This document shows, piece by piece, positions 30,465 through 41,779 of a stretch of 64,000 nucleotides of DNA. The first letter of the stretch is position 1. Each line of letters starts with the position of its first letter. The notes under the pieces are model-generated. The model searched no databases and was not told where the DNA came from. It worked only from the letters and a program-made list of their open reading frames with translations. The translations under genes were made by a program, and so were the position numbers. Source of the DNA: Bryoerythrophyllum caledonicum (Eukaryota; Streptophyta; Bryopsida; Pottiales; Pottiaceae); NCBI GenBank assembly GCA_963971425.1, contig OZ020520.1, positions 6,366,553 through 6,430,552 of the forward strand, in the 5' to 3' direction.

Positions 30465-31781
30465 ATGGAGATGGAGATGGAGCGTGACGAGGAGGTGAGA
30501 GAGGAGGTGGTGGAGGAGGTGGTGGAGGAGGTGAGTCGGGATGTGGAGAAGTTGCCGGTGGTGGCGGAGCTGAAGAGGTCGCACACAATGCAGCGGGAGA
30601 GGTTAGGGCTGTTGCGGCAGCCGGTGGAGACGGTGAGGTTGGCGGTGATGTCGTTGCTGTACCAATGCGGGCAGCTGTGGATCCATGTGCTGAGCCACCA
30701 CCTGCGCGTGGTCGCGGCGGGGGTGCTCGCGATCGTGATTCTCATCATTCTGGCGGTGGTGGACGGGCCGCACGAGAGGTTCATGGATGAGGCTATGGCG
30801 TACTTGAAATTTTCCGTGTGGTGGGTGGGGCTGGGCGTTTTGTCCTCGATCGGGCTGGGCTCGGGGCTGCACACGTTCGTGTTGTATCTCGGCCCGCACA
30901 TCGCCATGGTGGCCGTGAGAGCGTCGCAATGCGGGCGCGTGGATTTCAAGGCGGCGGGGTACGACACGCCGCAGTGGGGGTTCCCGGCCTCATGGCAGCA
31001 CAAGGAGTGCTCCGAGCTCGGCGGGCCCATGTTTCCTCACCTCCCGACCGACGGATTCGTGGTGCCCATCTTCATGGTGCTGCTGCAGGTGCAGCTGGAG
31101 GCCATCCTCTGGGGTATTGGCACCGCCATCGGCGAGCTCCCGCCCTACTTCGTCTCGCGCGCCGCGCGTCTCTCGGGCGAGAAGGTGAAGGAGCTGGAGG
31201 ATCTGGTGAATTTGCCGGAGGAGCAGGAGCATCCCAGTTTGTATGACCGCCTCAAAGTGTGGGGGCTCAGGAAATTCTCCCAGCTGGGATTCTTCGCCAT
31301 CCTTATCTTTGCGTCCGTCCCCAACCCTCTCTTCGACCTCGCAGGACTCATGTGCGGGCACTTCCTGGTTCCGTTCTGGAAGTTCTTCATGGCCACCCTG
31401 ATCGGGAAAGCCGTGATCAAGACGCACATCCAGACCATCGTGGTGATTTTGGCGTGCAATCCGCACGTTCTGGAAGCGCTGGAGGCGGGGCTGGCGTGGG
31501 TCATCAGCCACCTTCCGTTTCTGAACCGTCTCTCTCCCAGCATCATGGCGGCCATAGGCACCGTCAAGGACAAGGTATCTGGCAACGCAGCGGGCGCCGC
31601 CGTGCCAGTGAAATCCGGATTCACCTTAGGCTCGTTGTGGAACGTCGTTGTGCAGCTCATGATGATCGGCTTTGTGGCGTCGATCGTCACTGCATCGGCG
31701 CAGGGCTACCTGTTCGAGCGCCAGAAGCGCGAGGTGGCCATGCTCGTGGAGAAGCTGAAGGAGAAGGAGAAGCAACAGTGA
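30465..31781 (+). CDS. KMS1: KMS1/VMP1-type ER membrane protein (VTT domain)
   Basis: A single uninterrupted frame. The first ATG is at 30465 (438 codons); upstream in-frame codons to 30444 lack an ATG. An acidic N-terminus (M-E-M-E-M-E-R-D-E-E) precedes a hydrophobic segment at about residues 80-100 and further membrane segments. Diagnostic motifs: W-G-I-G-T-A-I-G-E-L-P-P-Y-F near residue 220, and V-P-N-P-L-F-D-L-A-G-L-M-C-G-H-F near 290, the VTT/SNARE-associated core of VMP1. The Arabidopsis relatives KMS1/KMS2 are ER proteins needed for early secretory traffic; VMP1-type proteins act as phospholipid scramblases. The length is near that of plant KMS proteins. It is GC-rich and intronless here, unlike its surroundings. 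Stop TGA at 31779-31781. Confidence 0.92.
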   Translation: MEMEMERDEEVREEVVEEVVEEVSRDVEKLPVVAELKRSHTMQRERLGLLRQPVETVRLAVMSLLYQCGQLWIHVLSHHLRVVAAGVLAIVILIILAVVDGPHERFMDEAMAYLKFSVWWVGLGVLSSIGLGSGLHTFVLYLGPHIAMVAVRASQCGRVDFKAAGYDTPQWGFPASWQHKECSELGGPMFPHLPTDGFVVPIFMVLLQVQLEAILWGIGTAIGELPPYFVSRAARLSGEKVKELEDLVNLPEEQEHPSLYDRLKVWGLRKFSQLGFFAILIFASVPNPLFDLAGLMCGHFLVPFWKFFMATLIGKAVIKTHIQTIVVILACNPHVLEALEAGLAWVISHLPFLNRLSPSIMAAIGTVKDKVSGNAAGAAVPVKSGFTLGSLWNVVVQLMMIGFVASIVTASAQGYLFERQKREVAMLVEKLKEKEKQQ

Positions 31782-33147
31782 CAGAAGAAATTCGGTAGTT
31801 TGTACAGATTCTAAGCCAAGAAGAAGGGGCTGCTAGCTGTTCGTTTGTAGATTCATCATTCATCTGAGAGGAAATCACCTCTAGAACAAAAAGAAAATAG
31901 GATCAATTGAATCTCTCTGCTTGGATTGATCAACCTGTCTGGATGTCTTGCATCTCTCTTCTTGCGGTGTTAGCAATGCCCAGTTAAGAGATCACAGGAC
32001 ACATTGCCAGTTTTTTTTTTTGTTAGTTTTTTTATACGCTAGACTGCCATTAATTGTTGCGTCCCCCCTCTTTTGTTGAGGACTGGGATTTATTAGTTGA
32101 TCGAATTGTGACTGTTATTTTACCATAATCCTTCAGTGCAGAATAGGCAATGTTACTTATACTCGCACAGTCTAGGTCTTCTCTGTAGCAAGAGGATTTC
32201 GCCAGGATTTGGTGGAAACGAGTGTTACTTTAGGTGACAGTTTTGCTCTTGAGGAGGTATTGTGATATGGCAAGGATTGACAACATATGTACTGAACTGA
32301 TGACGGAATTGAGGTTCACATGCCACTGTCTGAAAATTCTTGGTTTCTTTTCGCATATCTGATGCATGTGCATGCATTGTCCTTCTGAAAAAGGTGACAT
32401 GACACGTTTGTTGGTTGGACATGACACGTTTTTTGGTTGGACATAACTTACTTATCATATCATTTCTTAACTCTTAAAGGACGGAGCCTATGACCGTGGC
32501 ATCAATCCCAATTTCCATACTATTAAATAAAAGTGGAAATTTTTTTATTTCATTCTTCAGAGATTGAGAGCACATGTTTTGTTTATGTCACAACAATCAC
32601 ATTTTTTTTGGGTGAAAATTTGAAGTTATTGTGATTTTTTGAAGAAAAAGTGAAGAATATTCATATCAAATACGAAGTACGCTAAATTTTTTTGGAAACT
32701 TCACCAAAGGTGTACATTACACGGACAAAACTTGTGGTGTAAATGAAGCTTCCATGTTCAACTAAAATTAGAAAATCAGTCAACCATGGTTATGGGTTCA
32801 AATTGCCATAATTTATTCAAATTTTTGTACAAATTAGTTGTTTGACAATTTTTCAAATTTTCAAATTGGAATGGAAACCAGACTTCATCAACTTCATTTC
32901 AGTAGTTGGACTCAAAAAAAACAAATATCATTTTAATGACTCAAATTTAGATTTAGAATAGTATTAGATTCATCATCTAATACTTATACATTCAATGAAC
33001 TCGCCACAAAAAGAACACGATGGTAGACAACCGTTTACAACAATAATCACCTTTGAAATGACATCCGAGAAGCTTCTTTTTGGCTACTTTAGTATTTAAG
33101 GGTTAACCACTAAAGAGCATAACTATGTTCTCAAAAACACTTCCAAC
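31782..33147. other. 3' flank of KMS1, no further gene seen
   Basis: T-rich sequence after the stop, suitable for a 3' UTR up to about 32000-32150. The remainder is AT-rich without conserved frames. Confidence 0.45.
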
Positions 33148-33175
33148 CTACACTAAAATTTTATCTTTAGTGTAG
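33148..33175. repeat. Third ACACTAA terminal-type motif
   Basis: CTACACTAAAATTTTATCTT followed by TAGTGTAG is a diverged version of the palindromic terminal motif found at 26129 and 29416, in the same orientation as the 29416 copy. It may mark the end of a larger or second element reaching over KMS1. Confidence 0.45.
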
Positions 33176-33924
33176 AGGTACTACCATATGCATCGGTTGG
33201 GTTTGAACACTCCTTGTCTAATTAATTATTTTTTCAAATCCATAGTGTTTCTAACACAACGAGTATCACCTAGTATAACATGGGTATCACCTAGACAAAT
33301 CTCTTGAAATTTCCAAAAAAGTTGGACATTCTCCATTTTGAATCAAATATGTACGAAATTGACCATTGCTTAGGGTACACAAAGAGGGTAATCTTTGTCA
33401 ACATTGTTGACAAATACATTAAGCTCTCGTTACAAAGCTTTGTTTATTGTGCCTGCTATATGTAGAGTCTGTTGTCTCGAGTAGCTGTTATAATGGAAAA
33501 GATAGGTCATGAATCTTACATGCAAGTTTTGTTGTTGTAGGGAGAAAATATTTGCAATTGTGAACTATATAATCATCAAGAGTAAAAATTGATAGCATTC
33601 ATATATTGTATTATGTGACTATATATTCATTGAGAGTACAAACTTATAGCATTTATATATAATTTGTAATGTGACTAAATTAAACATAAATTTTAGTCCA
33701 TTGCTTTTAGTGTCAATAGAAAAAATTCACAAATTTGTGATAACTTTTTCCACTTACAATTGTTGAAATCTTGTTGAATTTGTTGGATCATTATTTTCTT
33801 GATGAAATGGAATTTTTGTACTATGTATGCACTAGCTTTTCACCATCAAAATCTATATGATGCAAGGTACTTGTCCACCAAATTTTAAGTGTATTTAATG
33901 AGTTCACTACATTCAAAACAATCC
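33176..33924. other. AT-rich sequence, no gene seen
   Basis: No conserved frames. A 40-bp stretch about 'gtgactatatattcattgagag' type repeats once near 33560 and 33620. Confidence 0.4.
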
Positions 33925-34260
33925 CGTTGTCCTCCGCCCCCCCCGTCTCCGTCCTTTTATCCAAAACCCTAACTTTTAGTTTTTTTTGTGTTGAGTCCCC
34001 ACCTCGTCCCGTCCCCCGTCCCCGTCCCCATCCCCGCCCCATCTTTTTATCCAAAACCCTAGAGTGTTACCCGTGTCCTCCGGACACAACATTTTTTTGT
34101 GTCCAAAAAAATGTCCCCCCAATCCATCGTCCCCCCGTCCTTGTCCCCTTGTCCCCTTGTCCCCTTGTCCCCGTCCCTGTCCCCGTCCCGTCCTTTTATC
34201 CAAAACCCTAACTTTTAGCTTTTCTTTTTATCCAAAAGCCTAACTTTTAGCTTTTCATCC
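33925..34260 (-). repeat. C-rich repeat block with CCAAAACCCTAACTTTTAG units
   Basis: The plus strand has GTCCCC/GTCCC arrays broken by four copies of TTTTATCCAAAACCCTA (near 33955, 34046, 34195 and 34226). On the minus strand this equals the G-rich block at 28394 followed by a Helitron-like terminus. The block looks like two or more element ends in tandem. Confidence 0.7.
34059..34087 (-). mobile_element. Helitron-like 3' terminus, minus strand
   Basis: The same hairpin GTGTCCGGAGGACAC (complement of 34073-34087), then a 10-nt spacer and CTAG (complement of 34059-34062). Hairpin and spacing equal the terminus at 28509-28537, but the next base is G rather than T. Confidence 0.45.
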
Positions 34261-34660
34261 AAAAGCGTTTTTCATCTACACATTCATCCATCGACGTGCC
34301 ATTTTCATCTACACATTCATCCATTCGGCGCGCTCATTTCATCCAAGATTCTTTTATAATAAGAGATGTTACTAGTGGAACCCCCGTCCTAACATACGGG
34401 CCATGGGCAATCTTGAGTTAAACAAATGTATGTAGATAAAAACTTTAAATTTTGGATTAGATCAAATCCAAATCCTAATGAAAGGACACATTCAAAGGAT
34501 TCCTCTAAAAGGTACATTCAAAGGATTCCTCCAAAGGGCACATGCAAAGAAATTGTGGATCTTTTTTGTAGCGTTCATTCATTTGACGCTCCATTTTCAT
34601 CGACGCGTTCATCCACTCGACGTGTTGTTCATCCTGAATTCTTTTATAGATATAGATGTT
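34261..34660. repeat. Direct repeats of CATTCATCC / AAGGATTCCTC type
   Basis: The segment at 34262-34350 (TTTTCATCTACACATTCATCC repeated twice) is echoed at 34560-34640. TTCTTTTATA followed by GATGTT occurs at 34350 and again at 34640. A 23-bp unit containing AAAGGATTCCTC occurs twice near 34490-34535. Confidence 0.6.
34372..34400 (-). mobile_element. Second minus-strand Helitron-like terminus
   Basis: On the minus strand a CCCGT/ACGGG hairpin (34383-34400) is followed after 7 nt by CTAG (34372-34375) and then T. It fits hairpin plus CTRR-T, but the hairpin differs from the other two. Confidence 0.35.
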
Positions 34661-37600
34661 TCATCCTAATTTAATGCATCACGTTAATTATCAAAGGATT
34701 ATCTTAATTTTCTGAAAGCGGCAACCTTTTCTTGGGATTGCTTGGATTTTTTTATAAGTAAAGTAAATTTAAATTTTTTAAAAAAGTGAAACATTTAATT
34801 TTTCTCACGTTTCTTTTACATATTAATCATGAAAATGCTACAAAAATATTTCAATATTAGGTTTTTTATACATATAATAAATAAAGTTTCTTTCTAAAAT
34901 GAGATATCATGAGATTTAAACAAGTTTTTAATAATTACCACCAAAGAATCTTTAATTTTTGTACTTCAAAAGACACTCAATTGTTTTGTAAACTTCGACG
35001 GAACAAATTGTAAGATACATACACATGAAGGATACAATATAGTTTATTTTTCTATCCTACCCAAGTATGGTCAACATACTTTGACAAGTTGACTCGATAT
35101 AATGGCAAAAAAATTCTACAACACATGGCATAAATTTTAGAACTATGTTCTATCATGTATTAGAGCATCCTATGCCAAAACTTACAAATAATAGAAGGGT
35201 TCACAATGAAGAAGATTTGTGCAGTGTCTAAAGATATTAAACGCAACCATTTCTTTAGCATACCAATTTCATTTAAATAAATGAAATTTGGAAATCAAAC
35301 TCAAACTATAGATGAGATCATCGTGTCTTCTTCTCTTATGATTTTGAAAATAAAAGAAGTTCTTGATTTTTATGTCATTTCTATACATTTTAATCAAAAA
35401 CACAAGGGCTGCCAAAGAAATAAGGGGTTTGGAAAATGAAAGGCCACACCAACATACACTATTGCAACCCTTTCACTAAATACCCCCAAGAAATCCACTT
35501 AATTCATTTTTCCTAATTATTTTAATCAAATATGATTGGTGTAAAAAATCAATCTAATGTACTATGGAAAGTATGCATGCCTACACCTCATGATTGCAAC
35601 GGCTCCTAGCTACCAACGTAGCAAATGAGCCTTGCCATGTATGTCTAGCCATGCATTGAATTGTACATAGATGTTAAACCATGCATTCTAAGATCCTTAA
35701 CCTCTGAAGGACCAAATGTCCTCTTTGGGGGACAATTTTTTTCATATTGAGTGTAATTAACCTCAATCCGTATGGTCAATGTTCACATAATATTTATCAC
35801 ATCATCTCATATAAGTTTAGAAGATAATTCTACAATAACATTCTCAAAGAGTTTATCTTGACAATTATAATGAATGAAATAGAGATTCTTCTAAAATGCC
35901 TTGGTCCTTTAGGGATTTAGAGTTGTTTAAATTTAACTTTTTTTCCATGTGCATTGATTTTTGCCTCCTTTAGCCACTCTCCCCCCAAATTCTTTGAACA
36001 TCAACATTGTATACTCTTTCTCTTTTTATCACTATTTTTTTAGGTTTTTTTTTCTATTTCTAATCATAACTTTTATAGGTAGATTATTAAAATAATATGC
36101 TCTTAAATTTACCCCTAATTTGATTGCGAGTACTTAAAAATTAGAATGTCTGCCTCATGAAGTTTCAAAACTTTATTTCTTTTTAAATTTAGAGACAACA
36201 TTGTTAGCTGGAATTTTTTTGTAATAGTGAATAGTTTGGAGCGGTAAAAGTACATCGAATGAAACCTAGTCACTATTGACAGGGCATGAACTAATTTGAA
36301 TGAACTTTTTCTCTATGGATGAAAAATTTGGTCATTGTAGAAAGGAATGTAGGATTGTAATGGCTAGGGTTTTTGTTGGGGGGGGGTTGAGGACTCGTCC
36401 CCTCATTCCCTCATTTCTTTGCATGTTAGAGAGGGATAGAGTAGTCCAGGAGAGATGTTAGAGAGGTGAAGACAACCAGTTCGATAGAAAAACAATTTCA
36501 TGCATCATTGTCATGAATTGCATTATCATAATGCGATGTTGTCAACGATGTCATACATACCACCTTCTTTTAAACTTCTTCAAGAAAATAAAGTTCTTGA
36601 TTTTATCTTTTTTGTACTTTATACTTCAATAAAAAAAATTCTATATGAAGGCACGTGTATTGGTTCATAAGGCATGTTTTTTAGCAATATAACACCTCAA
36701 AAATTGTTATGAAAATCCATAAACTAGTTTCATTATTTCTCCAATAGAGATGATGACAATTCACCACTACCAAATTCCTTCTTTTAATGAATAAAGTTGA
36801 ATTTGTTTTCTTGTCCCACTTTCAAACTAGGAATTAAATTCATAGTTTGGATATGTTTATTCCACTCGACCATTTGTAAAACCATTGTCATTTGTTTCTT
36901 TTACCACGCTTGGTTATTCTTTGTATTTCTTTTCCTTTCAGTTTTGTATATTTAATGCTGAAATGTTATCTTTTATTTGAATAGTTTGACTAATGCCTTC
37001 AATCTAGCCAATTTGTGAAGACACTAAAAAACACTATTCCAATTTCATGCACTTCCAATTTTGTGCACAATTTCAAATGTTGTATCATCTTTAAGTTGTG
37101 GCATAATTCAAATATTTTAAAGCTTTATTTGATGCTATTTTATTGTCTCATATTTATCATTAATGGTTGTAAACATATTATATATTCTTAGCACTTCATA
37201 CAACTTCTAAATTTTTGATGATTGGACATCGCATCAAAAAGCCATGTTTACATCTTTCTGAATTTTTATATTAGGATGACATAAGGTAGTAGTAGAATCC
37301 AATTCATCTTGATTCCATTTGTGTTGTCTACCCAAGTACTAGTTCTATTGTGATCTTAGACCATTTTTGGCTCCACGTGAACGTCGTTACAATAAGCTCT
37401 AGTCATCCAAACAAGAGCACAATGTTCATGGCATCTTCATAATAATAATTTATCTAATGCATGCCTTCTAAAAAATATAACACCATGATGAACATTTGGC
37501 CAATCTATGCCAGATCATAGTTCGTAGCAATGTTTTTGTTTGGGCAAAAAATCACCTGAAAGCATAATTTTTTTACCAACTTGAAATATTGGCAACAAAT

Positions 37601-37938
37601 GGATGGACATGAGTGGAGAAAAATTTGCCTCATTTGCCTGTCTTCGTCGGAATCCGTCCTATTGCTAGTCTGGTTTTTTCTTTCTTTTGGCCTATCAATT
37701 TTGTTGTTGCCAACGGTCTCCATCCTAGCCATTGAAATCCACAATTTTTTTTGGTTGTTGCCATCTCCTTTCTCTTGAAATATTCGAAGATGACGTTGTC
37801 ACCAACCTAACTCATAATGCTTCATGTCTTTTTCTTCACGTTTCACCTACTTTGTAACCATATTTTTGTTTTTTGTCTCCATTCTTGTTCTTGCACTTCA
37901 ATTGCTTATTGATTTGTTAATCTATTTCACAAGGGAGA
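34661..37938. other. AT-rich sequence, no gene seen
   Basis: Several kilobases without a conserved frame on either strand. Short hypothetical frames (37505-37744 minus, 37581-37778 plus) overlap each other and have no recognisable features. Confidence 0.5.
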
Positions 37939-38789
37939 GTGAGAGAGGTTGAGCAATTCAAAATACGTTGTAAATTCATGGAGTTGTACAAAGTTGAATT
38001 GAGAGCGCTGCACATCTATCTTCTTTGGGATCCTAGAGGCTTAATCGTTTGTTTTTTAGCTTTCATACTGTCTTGTTTCTGCATGAAATTGCGTTTGTGC
38101 TTTAGTTGCAACTTCAATTCTTGCATTTTGCTTTCAGTTTTGGTTTACTGAGCAAATTTCAATCACGTCGTCTGCGGCTCCTGTTGGTTTTTTTCGTCAT
38201 GAAGTATGGAGCGTTTAGAAATTGTGCGACGTCTTTGATGCTTGTGTCTGCATTGATTGGGGAATTGACGTGCATTGTGAGTTCGGTGTGTGCACAGTGT
38301 AGTAAGTTTGTTGAGCTTTTTCCGTGTTGATTATGCTAAACAGTCTCGACTCTACATGCATTGAATTTGTTGTCCAGTGTACGTCTCAATGTCAATCATT
38401 GTAGATTGAGGGCTTTGGTTCAGCATGTTTCATGGGTCGGCGCTTCACGGGTACTGCGCCTATGTCTTCAACACGGGCTCTAGTTGCTCGATAGGGTCCC
38501 TTCCAAAAGGTGTTCATGAGTCTGTCTTAGGAAGTTCCACTGCTAGTATTGAAGTTGGCACGTCAAGGGCAACAAAGGCGTGTCTAACCTTGGAATTTCC
38601 AATAAGAGCAAAAGGATGTCAATATGTAACATCACCCGTAGATGCAGAGCAAATGGTGAAGTCACTCGCCATTGTTGTGAAATGATTGAGTACATATTTT
38701 TTAAGTCAAATTAATAAGAAAAAGGGGGAATTAGATGGTAAGGATGATTATAGAGAATATGACAACCAATGTCATTTTCAATCATGCCT
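37939..38789 (+). other. Overlapping short frames, no recognised gene
   Basis: Frames at 37939-38151, 38106-38330 and 38425-38685 follow one another on the plus strand with a moderate rise in GC. Some hydrophobic stretches (38040-38150) and Cys residues occur. No domain is recognised and no consistent splice sites were found. It may be a decayed gene or chance. Confidence 0.25.
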
Positions 38790-39655
38790 CACTAGGCAAA
38801 ACCTTATCTTGGAGGGCTTTCTTGTATCTTGCCACTAGCTCAAGGTTTAGGAGCGTCCACATGTTGTTTACTGCTGATACATTAGCAACCCCCGATGTCG
38901 CACATGCGCCAACTGTTTCAATAGACCAAGGAATTGAACCCAAATCGGTAAGCAACAACCGAAACGCTCAGTCAACCAAACTGGTTTGCGGTCAATGACA
39001 ATATTCAAACTCTAAATGGCATATTAACCAATACCTATTGTTATAATTATCAAAAAATAAATAGAGAGCCATAGTGTTTTAATTTGTAGTAAAAGTGTGA
39101 AATATGAGTTTTTGGGGTAAAATTAGGTAAGGTAATATAGGGGCAACTAGAGCTAGGGTTAGAAGATAAGAGATAAAAAATAATCAAGGCTTATGTGGGA
39201 GCATAAGGGTGAGGATTTGCAGGTGTCTTGACTTAAGTGACCAAGGTATGGTAAAAAGAAAAGGCATTCGGATTTCTTAGTGTGACGGGCGGAGTTTTTA
39301 GAGTATGGATGTTATATTTTTGAAATGTTATGCTCCTTGTTAGTAGCTTTCTATGAAGCTATCACAGGCTCCAATCGAAGTAATGTGGAAGTTGTGGTGT
39401 GGTTTTGAATAGAGAGGATTTCAGTTGTCTTGAATTTTCAAGAGCAATATCTTCAATCCAACGTAAAAACCTTTGTATGAAGATTGAGATAGTGAAATTT
39501 GGTGTGTGTAAAGATGTACACATCAGCTTTTTAAAGAGCTACTTTAAGCTTAATTCCAAGTTGTGGAAGTCTAAAACTCCCACTTGGTTGCCTCTAACAA
39601 AAAAATTAGTTAATATTGTGATTTTTAGTTTAGATAACTGGCAAAGTAGTTAGAA
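38790..39655 (+). repeat. Diverged third copy of the 1-kb repeat unit
   Basis: Aligns by eye, in the same orientation, with 45275-45970. Shared landmarks include CTTATCTT...TCACTAGCTCA, CCAAGGAAT, TTTAGTTTGTAGTAAAAGT, GGGGCAACTA, and GACTAAGGTATGGTAAAAAG near the end. Identity is clearly lower than between the two inverted arms. Confidence 0.75.
38800..38990 (-). mobile_element. tRNA-derived SINE-like head (diverged copy)
   Basis: On the minus strand a B-box-like GGTTCAATTCC (complement of 38930-38940) fits the pol III consensus GGTTCRANTCC. A weaker A-box-like TGGTTGACTGAG lies upstream (complement of 38967-38978). It is the homologous position to the A/B boxes in the inverted arms. Confidence 0.5.
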
Positions 39656-40020
39656 CTGCATAGAATTAGATTGCATAGCAGTTAGTGAAAGTAGGAAAAT
39701 GTTTAACTAGTTAATTAGTGTTATAGTGGTGATAAAACCAGGCCTTAAACAACCAAGTTTTATGCCCTGTAAAACTAAAAGAGAGTGTCCGGGAAGAATC
39801 TCTGGGAAAAAGATCCAAATCACTACTTAGGGCAAAATTAGCTAGTCAGGTTTTCCTTAAGTAAATAGATTAATTGTAGTTTTTTTTTCTAGTTAAATTG
39901 TCTAAGTTTCTTTTTTTTAGTTTAGTTGTTTGTTGGGGACTTAAATTCTTATTCAAAAGAATAGGAATTTAATTTTATATTGAAAGAAAAAGATAAAAAA
40001 TAAATAAATAATAAATTTAA
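39656..40020. other. AT-rich sequence, no gene seen
   Basis: A/T runs; no conserved frame. Confidence 0.5.
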
Positions 40021-40620
40021 AATATAAATTATTGCATGATACCCGGATAATACCCGGATATCAATCGGATATCGGACAGAGCTCGGGTATCGACAGCCAA
40101 GGTCCCGACTGCCCAGGTACCGACTGTCCGCGTACCGGGACTACCGGTATTGGGCTGGCTAGCTCCCCAGAAACAGACGACGAAGGCGACGAGCAGCAGG
40201 CCGGGGGAGGAAGAGAAAATCGCGACGCTGCTGTGGAGAGAAGTGAAGTCAGGGAGCGAAGAAAAGAAGAGGAGAGAAGAGAAGAAGAGGAGAGAAGAGA
40301 AGCCGGGGAGAGAAGAGAGCAAGAGAAGAAGAAGGAGGAGCAAGGAGAGGGTTTGAAGTTGCAACTACCTAGGGGTTGTGAAGTTAGGGTTTGAGGTTGC
40401 AACCTAGGATTTGTGAGAAGATTGTGGCGGAGGGGATTTTCAACACGACAAGGTGGCAATTTGGAGGCGTGGAAGCGGTGCAAGGAAGTTCACAACCGCG
40501 GCGAGAGGATTCAGAGACTAAACCACAATTGCAAGAAGGTTGTGGATGCAACCGAGAGGAAGCAAGAAATTGTGAACAAGGTGCTTCTTGTCAATTGTTA
40601 AGTTTTTCTTGTTTATAAAA
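40021..40620. other. GC-rich then purine-rich block, unclassified
   Basis: Begins with ACCCGGATA/ATCGGATATCGG direct repeats (40040-40080), then a GC-rich part and a GA-rich tract (40230-40350; GAGAAGAG units) that is open in several frames only because of its composition. It may be the LTR or 5' region of an unrecognised retroelement. Confidence 0.35.
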
Positions 40621-41779
40621 TTTCCTTGTTTGGAAGTTCTCTTCTTTCACTTGTTTCTCTCATCTTCATTTCCCCGGAATGAACTCTAGTTGTCTTCTTC
40701 CCGGTCTAGTAAAAGTCTACTAGTAGACTCTACTTAGACCTTGTGCATCTTAAAGTCTTGGGTTTATATTACTTCTGCATCTATCCTTTTTCCGTGTATT
40801 CATTTTCTTCTTTTCCATTGTTGCGGTCTTGTGGCAAGTAGTCTTAATAATCTTCCTATTCTTCCCCTTTTTCCTAGTCTTGCCTAAATTTTCTGTCTTT
40901 TTCCAAGTCTCTCCGATCTCCCGGAAAATCCCCTTCAAAAATTCTTGTTCTCCTAGCATAGTCATCTCTTTTGCTTGAAGTGGTTAATTGTTATTTTGTT
41001 TCGTTTAGTTGTGTTTCTAGATATGTGAGATGTCTACATCCACATTAATCTAGAAAAGTGTTTCGGAGACAAGTACACCGGTTGCCTGGTAAACTTGTGT
41101 TTTCCGGGCTGGACCGGAAATTGTGATAAGTTGGTAGGTTAATTGGTGGAAGTACATGCACATCCCGGAGTTAGTCCATCCCGGACAACATGACTCCACC
41201 GGTGACACTAAAGTTTTCCAAGCTTGATCCTATCGAGTGGACTGAAAAAGGGGACTGAAAAAAGAAGATAGTTGGAGGAAGACCTCACCCGAATGGGTTG
41301 CATGGAATTATACGAGAAACCTTGGGTCTTCCAAAAGGGATACGCAGCTACGGAGTTGCTACGTCCCGGGACACTCCAGAGAGTCTACCGGGCTAATCCC
41401 CTGACATGGACCAGAGAAGTATAGCATAATGTATCCTCTTTTGCAAAAGAAGAGAAATAGAAGCCCGGGATCAACCGGGAGTCAATGCTAGATAAGCACC
41501 TATTAAGCTCCTATGACGTATCAGAGTACTACCAGAGTGATCAATTCATGAACAACTGTTGAGGAGGGTGGTTGAGTTTTTAAACTCGATCATCTATCCT
41601 AACCGACGTGAAAGAATCACAGTGCGGTTGGCCTCAACCTACATATAAGCATTCTTCGAGGATTCCTTCCCGGATTGGGGATTTTTGTTGGAAGAAACGT
41701 TTATGCCACAGCTCCGGGCAATTCAACAAGGTGGGTGTTCCAAGACTTTCTTGGCTCCATATCTCATGCATCTATGGCG
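40621..41779. other. Unclassified region with CCCGG-rich sequence
   Basis: Contains repeated CCCGGGA/CCCGGA words between 41160 and 41480 and short broken frames such as G-T-L-Q-R-V-Y-R-A-N-P-L-T-W near 41370. No domain recognised. It may be gag-like sequence of a decayed retroelement, but evidence is weak. Confidence 0.3.

Noticed and set aside
30365..31030. 221-codon minus-strand frame antisense to KMS1
   Set aside because: Ser/Thr/Pro-rich shadow of the GC-rich KMS1 coding sequence; no domain.
30818..31798. Plus and minus alternative frames across KMS1 (up to 181 codons)
   Set aside because: Arise from high GC and absence of stops opposite a real gene.
33955..34226. Telomeric repeat remnant (CCCTAAA)
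   Set aside because: AAACCCTAA occurs only within a longer 20-bp unit and never as a tandem heptamer array.
40061..40483. 140-codon minus frame and 120-codon plus frame over the purine-rich tract
   Set aside because: Low-complexity Ser/Leu and Glu/Arg repeats caused by the GA-rich sequence, with no conserved content.
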